A stretch of DNA of 64,000 bases from Chitinophagaceae bacterium. Its GTDB lineage: Bacteria; Bacteroidota; Bacteroidia; Chitinophagales; Chitinophagaceae. Shown here piece after piece: positions 55,648 to 64,000 of this stretch; the first letter of the stretch is position 1; every line of letters starts with the position of its first letter. Location: NCBI GenBank assembly GCA_024103425.1, contig JAGFIS010000045.1, positions 1 through 64,000 of the forward strand, given 5' to 3'. Position numbers and translations under genes: made by a program. The notes under the pieces were generated by a model, which had not been told where the DNA came from, searched no databases, and worked only from the letters and a program-made list of their open reading frames with translations.

Positions 55648-56685
55648 TTACTTTCTCTTTAAGTTTTTAAGATACCGCACGATGAAAAAGATAATAATCA
55701 GAACAATTATTACCGGTAAAGCAATAACCAGAAGTGTCAGCAATATGGGTATGAAACTTCCGATAGAGCCGTCAACATCGTAAGGGTCGTTTAACGGGAC
55801 TTCTTCGTACGTCAGCGCGTCTAATGATGATGCACTGAACTCATCCATCTTCGAAAACAGATTTTCAGCATCCGGAATGATCGCTTCAAAAGAGAATGAG
55901 TTTTTAATGTCGGGCAATGTTATGACCAGGTTGTCGTGCGGCTTAGGTGAGAAGTTGATTTTTTCGCCTGCAAACACCAGCCGGTCTTTGTTGAACCGGA
56001 ATCCGAATCCGCCGGATATGCCTTTCACGTCTTTCAGCTTCAGGCCATCGTTGAGTTGTACATAGAAGTTTCCTTTTTCAATCGGCTGAAACCACACACT
56101 CCCGCTTTCTAACAGATAAATAAAAGCACTGCGCGATTCCACATTATAGCCTCGGTGGACACTGCTGTTGTTGGTGCTTACGAGAAAATAAACAGTAACC
56201 GTTTTACTTTCATTGGGCAGGAAGTCCATTTGCCAGACCTTCCAGTTGTCACCTGAGGGGTAAAGGATTTCGTCCTCGTAATTGTTGATCTCTTCGTCGA
56301 GAACGGGCATCCATTCATCATTAGATTTGATCTTGAACCTGCTGAGCGAGTCGATTCTCACTTCATTCAATAGGCCTGCGCCACCTGCATAAATTCCGTT
56401 TACCGGATAGCCCATTTTGAAGCTGAGATGCTCGCCGGTTGTGTTGCGAAACAGATATACCCCTTTCACTACGGCGTATCCTTTGTAAAGTTGTATGTAC
56501 ACCTGCTCGCGCTGCATCTGCACCTTGTTGAAAGCAGCCGAGTCTTCAGGATAGAGCATGGTGAAGACGGTACCGCCTGCATTCCAGATACCGGGCTGTG
56601 CAGCGTTGGCAAATGTTTTATGAACTGCGGAGAGTGAAAACAAAATAAAACATAAGGCAAAAGCTACGGAGGCTGTTTTTTTCAT
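55648..56685 (-). CDS. Exported protein with C-terminal membrane helix, DUF4424-like
   Basis: A 345-residue protein with a signal peptide (ending TFANA), a long beta-rich extracytoplasmic part, one C-terminal helix (FIPILLTLLVIALPVIIVLIIIFFIVRYL) and a short basic tail (KNLKRK). The beta part contains motifs such as VKGVYLFRNTTGEHLSFKMGYPV, similar in style to DUF4424-type proteins that present a surface domain on a C-terminal anchor. It is the first gene of the minus-strand repeat-protein block. I cannot assign a function. Confidence 0.7.
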   Translation of the reverse strand: MKKTASVAFALCFILFSLSAVHKTFANAAQPGIWNAGGTVFTMLYPEDSAAFNKVQMQREQVYIQLYKGYAVVKGVYLFRNTTGEHLSFKMGYPVNGIYAGGAGLLNEVRIDSLSRFKIKSNDEWMPVLDEEINNYEDEILYPSGDNWKVWQMDFLPNESKTVTVYFLVSTNNSSVHRGYNVESRSAFIYLLESGSVWFQPIEKGNFYVQLNDGLKLKDVKGISGGFGFRFNKDRLVFAGEKINFSPKPHDNLVITLPDIKNSFSFEAIIPDAENLFSKMDEFSASSLDALTYEEVPLNDPYDVDGSIGSFIPILLTLLVIALPVIIVLIIIFFIVRYLKNLKRK

Positions 56686-57322
56686 GGGGTAGTACTTTAT
56701 GGCTTAACGTTTTTAACTTATAAGTTGTAGTGTTTTTAAATAATTCATTTTTGTTCCTGCAGTAAGGAACAATGCTTCACTTTCTGTCACGCGATTCCGC
56801 TTTTTGGCAAAAAGCAAACACACTGCCGACCGGTGCCCGAGGCAACAGTCGCAGTTCGATTTTTAAAAAATAATAGATGGCGGTAGGGGTATAACGGAAA
56901 AAGACTTCCTGATATTTTGTAAATTTAGGGATAATCTTTGATAATGAGCGTGTTTATGCCCATTGAGCGGATATTATGGCGCGACAGTATGAGGTGGTTT
57001 TTTATGTTGTTGAAAGGTGTTGACGATTTTTATTTGTCAGTGCCGCGGCTGGCAGGATGTAGCAGAATTACTCCAGCGAAGATGGATTGGGTTTCTACGG
57101 TTTGGCAGCTTGGCGTTTGTGGTGGAATTTTATCGATAAACTTCGAGCGAAGAATGAATTTTCAACTTATCGGAAATGTTCAATTGTAAATACTCTCTCC
57201 GGATTATAATATGTTTTTTAGTTCAAACATCTGCTAATTTACATACCTATGGTCTTTTTTCTGCTTATCCGAAATAGACATTGCCTGATATTTTATTATC
57301 AATAAAAACTACATGTGACAAT
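56686..57322. other. 637-bp gap with three short inverted repeats, no convincing gene
   Basis: Three perfect inverted repeats lie within 100 bp: AACTTATAAGTT (56715-56726), TTGTTCCT/AGGAACAA with a 6-base loop (56751-56772), and GCTTTTTG/CAAAAAGC with a 1-base loop (56799-56815). They lie upstream of the gene at 56685 and could be operators or RNA hairpins. A possible 83-codon ORF at 56938-57189 (+) has no signal, fold or family resemblance and was not accepted. Confidence 0.4.
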
Positions 57323-58723
57323 TTAGTTGTCCACAACCTTCCAGTCGCCCATGAAAAAACCCGTGGCATTTTTATTTATATTTCTTCTCTTGTTGCCTCC
57401 TTCATTTCTGCCTGACATCTGATTCGTATAAACTCCTTCAGTCTTTGAATAGACAATAGTCTGATTCGCACCGATCAGTTTTATTTCTGAAGCATTTTCT
57501 TCTGCCCTGAAGCCATCTTTTACAACATTAAATACTTTAAGAAATTCATTGTATGCAGGCTTGGGGTTTCCGTTTTCATCAAAGAAACCCAATGCCCCTT
57601 CTTTATTGGCTACATCAATGAGTTTGAAGAGATAAATTTTATTGATATTATTTTTATAGGCGAAGTCAAGCATTTGTATAAGCAGGGAACCAAATAACGG
57701 CGAATTGGCAATATCAAGCTTGTCTGAACCTTTTTTCAAGTTTGCATAAAAATTAAACTCAGTGATGATGGAATTTTTCAAACCGGGTAAATCTGTATGC
57801 TGAATTTCAAATTTATTGTTTTGGTAAAAGTGGAAAGATGAGTTTATTTTCTTCCTGAAATCAGAATCCTGAATCAGGTCAAGATATTCATGCCGTTGCG
57901 CTGCTCCTCCGTTGGAAAATTCTGCAGTAAAGCCACAACAGTAAACGGGCCTCTGATAGTTTTCAAGAGCTGCTGCAGTTGATTTTGCAATTTTGATAAA
58001 ATCATCAGGAGAACCCCAGAAAAATCTTTTGGAATCAGGCTCATTTCCGATTTCAAAACTTACATTTTGCAACACATTCTTTTTCTGAAGCGAGTCTATA
58101 AAGTTGGTCAGGTAATTCTGATAGTCATCTAAGTTTACAGGAGGATATCTGTTGGTAAGATTTTGTTTTTCATCTGAGTTCTTGAAATCAGGTCTGTCAG
58201 TCGTTTTATATTGAATAGACGGAATGTTTGGGAAATTGGATAAACAAAGCAATACATTGAATCGGTTATTGTGAACAAGGTGTTCTACAAGCCGTTCAGC
58301 AGTTCCGGGCTGTTGTGTAATACCATTGGTAAACAGCTCATAAACCCGCAGGTCATGAATGCCGTCACTCTGAATTCTATTGAGTGCATTTTCATACATC
58401 TGTTGATTTGCCCGGTAGTCTTGTAAAAAGCCGATGTTGAAACCAAACTCTACTTTATGAAAGCCGGATTGGATTGTTTTATTATTTTGAATAATTGTCC
58501 TGGCAGGTGTGCTGTTTGCCTTTTTAACCTTTGGCACATTAATGTTACTGATTGCATTTCCTGCTTTACCATCCAAGGTTGATGAAGTCCGATAATCTTA
58601 AAAAAAAGAATCTGCATTGTTCTTTTCATTGTGAAAGCCCGAAAACCCGTAAGTAATAAACGCAATCAATAAAGAAGTCAAAAAAATAGGTAAAGCACCA
58701 GACCTGTTTTTTTCATCATGCAT
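57323..58723 (-). pseudogene. Clan GH-A-like glycosidase, 5' end disrupted at T7 and T8 tracts
   Basis: The intact body (57323-58576, 417 codons from a TTG) is a TIM-barrel glycosidase with an acid/base motif GNEPDS (Glu179 counted from 58576) and a nucleophile motif ITEFNF (Glu273), as in clan GH-A families such as GH39 or GH5. It lacks a signal peptide, but the missing N-terminus is visible upstream. MMKKTGLVLYLFF begins at 58719 and stops after a T7 tract. Its continuation LTSLLIAFITYGFSGF is in the body frame (open from 58723) and runs into a TAA right after a T8 tract, at 58598-58600. One frameshift and one in-frame stop therefore separate the signal peptide from the enzyme. Sequencing error, decay or slippage are all possible. 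Confidence 0.7.
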
Positions 58724-58853
58724 CTTTTAAAATTACGTTTCTGACTTGCAGGAGAAACTTTAAGTTTAACGGAAGAAAAATCTTTATTACAACATATTAA
58801 ACCTATTTATAAAGATGCCATCAAATACCTAAAATCTCCCTTAAGTACTGAAT

Positions 58854-59990
58854 ATGCGATTTATCTATCCCATTTTCTGCTTTTTCGCCCTTTTCCTATT
58901 AACGTCATGCAAAAAGGATAAAGTAAATGAAACAGGGTCCCAAAATGAATTAAAACCACAGGCGGCAGGTCTTACCAACAGAAATTACAGCAATCTTTTT
59001 TTAACTCCCCCGGCTTCGCCTGATGTAATGAAAATAGCAAACTGCGTGGTGGTAAGAGTGACATGGCGGGACCTGCAACCCAATGCTAACGGCGATATTG
59101 TAAGACCCAATCTGATAGATGACGCGATTAATTATGCACAACAACAAAACAATGCCAATCCGGGACTGAATATGAATATCAAAATCCGGGTGATGTGCGG
59201 CGTGGCTTCTCCTGATTGGGTAAAAACACAAAGCGGAAGTTTTATACTGCTTACCGATCTGGCAGCCGTTGCTACCAGCCCTTCCGATTCTTTGATGCCA
59301 AGATTCTGGCAACCCGAGTTTTTAAATGCGTATGCCTCTTTTCAGGCAAAGCTTGCCGCTCTTTATGACAATGTTCCCGAGGTGAGAGAGATTGTAAACG
59401 GAGGCACCGGAGCCTTATATGGTGAGGCATTCATCAGGTATGCAGGGAATGGCGGGCCAACAGGAACCAATTCCACCAGTTATATTAATGCAGGATGGGC
59501 GGCAGAGAAAGACCTTGCAGCAATACGAAGTACCATTGATGCGATGAAAGTGTGGAAGAAGACAAGAATCAGTATGGCATTTAATGAGTTTATTAATATA
59601 GCAATGCCACCCGGTGTAACCAGAGATGCGGCTCCAACTAAATCTGTGATTGATTATATGGTGGCCACTTTAGGCAAGCACGCAGTATTAGGAAATAACT
59701 CACTGCGTGATGATAATGCACAGGGCGCTGATAACTGGTTGCCGGGTGGTTTGATGTACGAGATAAGCGGATACATGAAAACTGTCCACAATACACAAGG
59801 GGTACCCATTTACTATCAGACAGCGACTATTGATAAATTGTCCGATTTGAGAAGTACTATAGAAAAAGGAATTTCATTGGGAGCAGGCGCTATCGAAACA
59901 CCCGTTCCGCCCAATCAATTGACTAACTATATTTCCCTGAGTGAGCTACAGTCGTATGACAGCAGGCTTGAAGCACAGGCTGGCAAGTAG
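58854..59990 (+). CDS. Lipoprotein with TIM-barrel glycosidase-like fold
   Basis: A 378-residue lipoprotein: leader MRFIYPIFCFFALFLLTSCKK with the lipobox cysteine at about residue 19, followed by KK. The mature part resembles a clan GH-A barrel (ANCVVVRVTWRDLQPN near the first strands; MNIKIRVMCGVASPDWVK; GALYGEAF and ISMAFNEFIN as possible acidic motifs), but I cannot assign catalytic residues with certainty. It lies 28 bp before a second GH-A-like lipoprotein gene on the same strand. Exported enzyme acting on a glycan is the best guess. Confidence 0.7.
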   Translation: MRFIYPIFCFFALFLLTSCKKDKVNETGSQNELKPQAAGLTNRNYSNLFLTPPASPDVMKIANCVVVRVTWRDLQPNANGDIVRPNLIDDAINYAQQQNNANPGLNMNIKIRVMCGVASPDWVKTQSGSFILLTDLAAVATSPSDSLMPRFWQPEFLNAYASFQAKLAALYDNVPEVREIVNGGTGALYGEAFIRYAGNGGPTGTNSTSYINAGWAAEKDLAAIRSTIDAMKVWKKTRISMAFNEFINIAMPPGVTRDAAPTKSVIDYMVATLGKHAVLGNNSLRDDNAQGADNWLPGGLMYEISGYMKTVHNTQGVPIYYQTATIDKLSDLRSTIEKGISLGAGAIETPVPPNQLTNYISLSELQSYDSRLEAQAGK

Positions 59991-60018
59991 AAATCATTAC
60001 TTTTAATTCCACCATTTT

Positions 60019-61071
60019 ATGAGTAAGGTCAAAATAAATTTTATCATAGTTAGCTTTAGTATTCTTTTAATCATTTCATGTAAAAAGAATTCGCCAATTA
60101 ATCCATCCGGTAAAACCACCTTTTCCAATCCTTTCGGAGTATTGGTAAATGACACGACTCCCGGCACCAACAATACAACTTTTAAACTTGCAGTGGCAGA
60201 TCAATATGGCGTACCTTATTTACGCTATGCTATTTTATTGTCCACCTGGAATGGAGCAAACGATGCAGGCTACGATGCACGAATAGCGAAAGGTTATAAA
60301 ATAATTTTAAATGTGAATAATGATCGGGCTGTAGCCGGAAACCCAGCGCCGTTTCCAACAGATATTGCAGCTTATAAGGCAAAGTTGTCCGGTCTTCTCT
60401 CTGTTTATCGTCCTGAATTGATAGCAGTAGAAAATGAAGAAAACACCTATCAGTATCACACCGGACCTTTGAGTGATTATATTTCTGAGTTACAGGCTGC
60501 AATTGATGTAGCACACCAGCAGGGGATAAAGGTCACCAATGGCGGAATTACATCTGAGATCGTCTTTCTGGTCTGGAAAGATTATATGGCGAGGGGATTG
60601 ACAGACTCTGCAGCAAATTTTGCATCGCGGACTATGTCGCCGTCTGTTATTGCAGATCTGCCGGCATTAGCCAACCATCCATATCTGGCCGGAAAAGTGA
60701 GCAATGCGGAATATCTGATTTCGCAGTATAGGATGTTGAACCTGGATTTTGTGAATCTGCACTGGTATGAACCCATCGCGGACAATTTTTCTTCCACCGC
60801 TTCATTTTTGAATATGGATGCCTTTAAAGAAACCGTGGATTATCTGAGGCGGGCAACCGGGAAAAATGTAATTACCAATGAATACGGGCAGGACAATATG
60901 GATCCGGCGATAACTTCGGCTATGATGCAGGCCATATTGGACATAAAAATGGCTTATGCTATCTGGTATGACGGCGACGGCACTTCAGCAAGGGGACTGC
61001 ACGAAACGGGCACTACAACATTACGGAGCACAGGAATAGCATTTAAGAATTTTATTGCGGAACATTTTTGA
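60019..61071 (+). CDS. Lipoprotein glycosidase of clan GH-A type
   Basis: A 350-residue lipoprotein: leader ending ISCKK (Cys at about residue 21). The barrel carries the expected carboxylate pair, Glu140 in AVENEEN (acid/base) and Glu288 in VITNEYGQ (nucleophile). FVNLHWYEP also fits a substrate-binding strand. The substrate is unknown, since GH-A covers many families. It probably forms an operon with the lipoprotein at 58.9 kb. No SusC/SusD pair is in the window, so the glycan importer must be elsewhere or absent. Confidence 0.78.
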   Translation: MSKVKINFIIVSFSILLIISCKKNSPINPSGKTTFSNPFGVLVNDTTPGTNNTTFKLAVADQYGVPYLRYAILLSTWNGANDAGYDARIAKGYKIILNVNNDRAVAGNPAPFPTDIAAYKAKLSGLLSVYRPELIAVENEENTYQYHTGPLSDYISELQAAIDVAHQQGIKVTNGGITSEIVFLVWKDYMARGLTDSAANFASRTMSPSVIADLPALANHPYLAGKVSNAEYLISQYRMLNLDFVNLHWYEPIADNFSSTASFLNMDAFKETVDYLRRATGKNVITNEYGQDNMDPAITSAMMQAILDIKMAYAIWYDGDGTSARGLHETGTTTLRSTGIAFKNFIAEHF

Positions 61072-61191
61072 AACAGAATCTTACCGGGCTATTTTTCTTG
61101 TCTATATCCGGGCAGGCCAGAATGATAAACAGTGCAAAATGATTCGGAGGATGCCAATTCCTGATTGGGTTTATAATGTCACATGTCAGTT

Positions 61192-61771
61192 TTATTTGAT
61201 CCCCCCCGGCGTCATAACCTGATGGTAAACGATAATAGCCGAAATGCCGACTCCATCTTTCGTTTTGCCTTTTATTGTCACAGTTTTGGTATTGCCAGAT
61301 TCAGTCAGAGTTGCTTTGCCACTGCCACCTGGTTTGAAGCCTGAATTATTATCAAGTGTGCTGATGTTGTATGTTTTCCCGCTGATTAATTTTCCAAACC
61401 CAATTGATATAGAAAATTTATCCATTCCTTTTTTAGCGGCCTCCTTATCATCAATGATTAATTGCACACTGGATAATTCATTATCGGCTTTTCCTTTTAC
61501 TGAATATTGATTGCCGAAAGAATTGTCGCCGGTTAATCCTTCGCTGCAGGTAGTTTCATTACTTGTAACATGATAAGTGCCTGCATTGGCGCCACCGGTG
61601 AGTGTTATGGAAATATCAGAACCAACCGAACCACTATTCGTCGTTTCCCTTGGGCTCGAGGTTGCAGGAGTAGTTGAGTTTTCACTGCCGGAAGTTTTAG
61701 TTGTATTATTTCCGGAGTTGTTACAACTAAATATTAAAATAGTTGCTGCGAGTGTGATGATTTTTTTTCAT
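61192..61771 (-). pseudogene. Small lipoprotein gene with frameshift in an A8 tract after the start codon
   Basis: On the minus strand ATG at 61771 is followed by A8. Read as A7 it gives a good lipoprotein leader (MKKIITLAATILIFSCNNSG) continuing through a Thr/Ser-rich linker (TTKTSGSENSTTPATSSPR) and a beta-rich domain to the stop at 61192. Read as written (A8) the frame stops after 14 codons, and the long frame has no ordinary start before a GTG at 61467. So an insertion of one A, real or a base-calling error, disrupts the signal. The domain is of unknown function. It follows a signal-bearing protein and the OmpA gene on the same strand. Confidence 0.7.
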
Positions 61772-61817
61772 ATCTTATTTTTTTAAAAACAATTTTTCAG
61801 AATTGTCAATTTATCAT

Positions 61818-62564
61818 TCAAAGTGTCAATCCCTGATTTATTTTATTCCAATCTATTTTTTTAATCATTGCTTTTATCCGTTCAATATTGCCTTTTAAAA
61901 TGATGACGATATTTTCGATATAAGGGCTGCCATTGGGATGTGTAAAAGAAAATTCATAAAAAGGAGTACCGCTATAATCCTTTTCCTTAAATGTTTTCCA
62001 ATTGCCAAATGCCAGTACATATTCATTGGTTAGATCTTCGTTGGTACCCGGGTCTTTAGTGGGCTTATAGGAAAAATAACAACCGGGTATTTTTAAATCT
62101 TCTTTACTTCCCTTAATGGGTTTTACGCCTAAGTTTTTTTCGTTTACATGTATCTGTATAATTACTTCCGATTTGGCTTCTATTTCATCCGATAATTTAT
62201 CGTAAGCAGCACTCTCAGCATCATTGTGTGGCGTATTTGCAGGGTCTGTAAGTCTATCCATAAGTGGTTTCACTTCTTTAATCCACAGTGGCGATTCCTG
62301 CTTAAGGGTATAGGTCATATCAGAAAAAGGAGCCGCACCCATGACTACATCCGGTTTTATTTGCACCGAATAATCTTCAGGATTATCAGCCCCACCATCC
62401 ATTAGTATCCAATCCTCATCTGCAAAAGGTTGCAGTACCGGCATAACAGCATTGACCACTTTATTTAGAGCTGCTTTCTCGGCGGAGGTTGGGTCTCGTA
62501 GTGTTTGTGCAAAAACGGAAATTGATAATAACAATAAGTACAGTGTGAGGATGGATGTTTTCAT
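61818..62564 (-). CDS. Exported protein of unknown function (248 residues)
   Basis: The signal peptide is at residues 1-19 (LLLLSISVFAQ), followed by a soluble alpha/beta region. I see no recognised motif beyond a strand pattern such as YVLAFGNWKTFKEKDYSG and FYEFSFTHPNGSPYIENIVIILKG. It lies 46 bp upstream of the frameshifted lipoprotein gene and 139 bp downstream of the OmpA gene, all on the minus strand. A common role at the cell envelope is likely but unproven. Confidence 0.75.
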   Translation of the reverse strand: MKTSILTLYLLLLSISVFAQTLRDPTSAEKAALNKVVNAVMPVLQPFADEDWILMDGGADNPEDYSVQIKPDVVMGAAPFSDMTYTLKQESPLWIKEVKPLMDRLTDPANTPHNDAESAAYDKLSDEIEAKSEVIIQIHVNEKNLGVKPIKGSKEDLKIPGCYFSYKPTKDPGTNEDLTNEYVLAFGNWKTFKEKDYSGTPFYEFSFTHPNGSPYIENIVIILKGNIERIKAMIKKIDWNKINQGLTL

Positions 62565-62585
62565 TGTTTATATTTCGTTTGAATA

Positions 62586-62621
62586 AAAACCTACAAGGTT
62601 TTGAAAACCTTATGGGTTTTT
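62586..62621. repeat. Short palindromic repeat (AAAACC...AAGGTTTT type)
   Basis: AAAACCTACAAGGTTTT, one G, then AAAACCTTATGGGTTTT: a 17-base near-perfect inverted repeat with one unpaired base. The outer T run makes it a hairpin that could also terminate. It lies between the OmpA gene and the downstream exported-protein gene. The sequence is of the kind repeated between genes in several Bacteroidota genomes, but I see only one copy here. Confidence 0.5.
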
Positions 62622-62703
62622 TAAGCTTCTTAATCTTACACAAATTAGCTTCGCAGATCCCGACTTTATTTGGCTGTGTTCAATTTAAGTGATGTAACAC
62701 ATA

Positions 62704-63945
62704 TCACATTTTTACAAACTCCACCCTCCTGTTATTTGCCCTGCCATCCCGCGTACTGTTATCAGCGATAGGTTTGGTATCTCCAAATCCTTTGGTGGTA
62801 AGCCTTGAGGCATCGATACCCATCTTCACTAATTGCACTTTTACTGCATCTGCACGTTGCTGTGATAAAGTCATGTTGTGTGCAGCATCTCCTGTGTTGT
62901 CGGTATGACCATCTATTTCAAACTTTAATCCCGGATTACTTTTTAATACACCTGCAATCATATTCAGCGTACCCATACTTTGTGGTTTGATGTCAGATTT
63001 ATCAATATCAAAGGTGATACCGTGCGTTACAATTTTTGAAGCCGTAAATTTTTTACCAATCATATTCATCGCACCACCTTTTGCAGCACGCACATTGGTA
63101 ATAATGATTGGGTTGGTAGCATCACCTATTCCTGCAAATCCGAACGCTGTGGGAACTGCACTGAAGCTGGGGATTACTAAAACCCGGTATTGATCAATGT
63201 AACATTTTACCTGCCCGTTTTTATAAATGAGTGCGGCATGGTGCCATTTGTTGCGGTAAGTATCATCGTCTTCATTCGGGTAAGTGGCGCTAAACTCTGC
63301 AGGTAGTTCAAATGTAGATACCTCGCCACTTGTGCTAAACTGCACATATCCCTCGGTGGCGTTGCCATCCTCATCTGTAAACTCAAATGCCACACCGGGT
63401 CCATAGCCTGCATTGGCATAATAATCAAATTCAATAGTGAATGGATCGGTTAAATATGAAGTTGTTTTCATACGTGGATACACCTGGCAATAATTTCCAT
63501 CTGTCAGGAGAAAGGCAGGTTTACCATTTACTTTATTCACTACGGCCTGACCTTTTGTAAGTGTCCAGTGTGAAGGAAATTCTCCGTCCTGGTCTTCTGT
63601 AAAATCATCGGCAAAGAGTACCGTGTCACCGGGGACAAAATCGTAGTTCTGGTAAGCCTGAAAATTTACCGGTGCATTTGTATCACCGGAGGTTCTGGCA
63701 GTTTCTCCTGAGGTCGAGGAAGAATTATTTTTTGAGGCAGATTGATTATTCTTAGAATGTTTACCTCCTTTAGCTCTATTTTCTATTTTATCCATCACCT
63801 TGTCTGTCCCTTCACCCGTGCGCTCTTCAGCTCTGTTTTCTACATGTTCCTGAACTGTCTTTTTCAGACGTTTAAATATCTGTGCATGTACGCTGATAGC
63901 CGGTACGGCGGTGCAGATAAATAACAGAACAAATACCTTTTTCAT
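62704..63945 (-). CDS. OmpA-family outer-membrane protein with lectin-like middle domain
   Basis: A 413-residue exported protein with a signal peptide (ending ISVHAQ, about residue 22). A charged coiled region (KRLKKTVQEHVENRAEERTG) and a Ser/Asn-rich linker follow. The middle domain, about residues 110-290, has a laminin/concanavalin-like beta-sandwich pattern (DFTEDQDGEFPSHWTLTKG, WHHAALIYKNGQVKCYIDQ). A C-terminal OmpA domain binds peptidoglycan (FDIDKSDIKPQS, IDGHTDNTGDAAHN, LSQQRADAVK, and GFGDTKP...RANNRRVEF). It anchors an extracellular or periplasmic domain to the cell wall. Confidence 0.9.
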   Translation of the reverse strand: MKKVFVLLFICTAVPAISVHAQIFKRLKKTVQEHVENRAEERTGEGTDKVMDKIENRAKGGKHSKNNQSASKNNSSSTSGETARTSGDTNAPVNFQAYQNYDFVPGDTVLFADDFTEDQDGEFPSHWTLTKGQAVVNKVNGKPAFLLTDGNYCQVYPRMKTTSYLTDPFTIEFDYYANAGYGPGVAFEFTDEDGNATEGYVQFSTSGEVSTFELPAEFSATYPNEDDDTYRNKWHHAALIYKNGQVKCYIDQYRVLVIPSFSAVPTAFGFAGIGDATNPIIITNVRAAKGGAMNMIGKKFTASKIVTHGITFDIDKSDIKPQSMGTLNMIAGVLKSNPGLKFEIDGHTDNTGDAAHNMTLSQQRADAVKVQLVKMGIDASRLTTKGFGDTKPIADNSTRDGRANNRRVEFVKM

Positions 63946-64000
63946 GATTTTAATTTTTGTCCAAGGTATATCGATGTCTGTTTAAAGTCAATCGTATAAA

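Noticed and set aside
44228-56685. Interpretation of the WG/Sel1/YD block as a contact-dependent toxin system
   Set aside because: No nuclease, deaminase or other toxin domain and no RHS core or immunity gene could be seen; only repeat modules are present.
56938-57189. 83-codon plus-strand ORF in the gap before the glycosidase
   Set aside because: No signal, family resemblance or promoter; possible relic but unsupported.
58450-58665. 71-codon minus-strand ORF upstream of the glycosidase
   Set aside because: It is the third frame through the disrupted leader. Its later residues do not resemble an exported protein, whereas the body frame does.
1-64000. CRISPR arrays, prophage or transposons
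   Set aside because: No regular direct repeats with spacers, integrases, transposases or phage structural genes were seen on either strand.

Overview
The window looks like chromosomal DNA of a Bacteroidota bacterium, most likely of the Chitinophagaceae or a close relative. The evidence is a PorU/PorV-type pair of type IX secretion proteins, the TAnnTTTG promoter element typical of the phylum in front of several genes, a carbamoyl-phosphate synthetase large subunit without the C-terminal allosteric domain, a rhomboid with a DUF6576-like tail, many secreted WG and Sel1 repeat proteins, and lipoproteins with a Lys-Lys after the lipobox cysteine. No phage, integrase, insertion sequence or CRISPR array is visible.

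Layout. 1-4.8 kb: a truncated EamA transporter, dnaN, kdsB, corA and a YpdA-type flavoprotein. 4.9-11.1 kb: a PorV-like barrel and a very large PorU-like sortase in one operon. 11.3-18.4 kb: tyrS, a sugar operon (ROK kinase, MFS permease, SIS isomerase), an M23 peptidase, bcp and a small overlapping gene. 18.4-24.7 kb: carB divided into two genes, then an S41 peptidase, thiL and an inositol-monophosphatase-like gene. 24.9-31.4 kb, plus strand: a glycosyltransferase apparently starting at CTG, an active rhomboid, a rhomboid lacking its catalytic residues, an EEP-family enzyme, menC and menE. 31.4-38.8 kb, minus strand: lplA, an efflux adaptor/TolC pair, purH, comEC and two tRNA-Gln genes, each with its own promoter. 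39.4-44.1 kb: a three-gene complex joining a 2-oxoacid:ferredoxin oxidoreductase to a GltD-like flavoprotein.

44.2-56.7 kb is the most unusual region. It holds seven minus-strand genes for exported or membrane proteins: two WG-repeat proteins, a giant Sel1-repeat protein, a natural WG-Sel1 fusion, a YD-like repeat protein and two membrane proteins. The fusion and the neighbourhood suggest one cell-envelope system of unknown function.

57.3-64 kb is an accessory region: three clan GH-A-like glycosidases with no SusC/SusD partners, a frameshifted lipoprotein, a secreted protein and an OmpA-family protein. Two genes here are broken at their 5' ends at short homopolymer tracts (T7/T8 and A8), which could mean sequencing error, decay or phase variation. 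Several start codons were moved from the longest possible ORF to the position supported by family N-termini or promoters, and non-ATG starts are noted.
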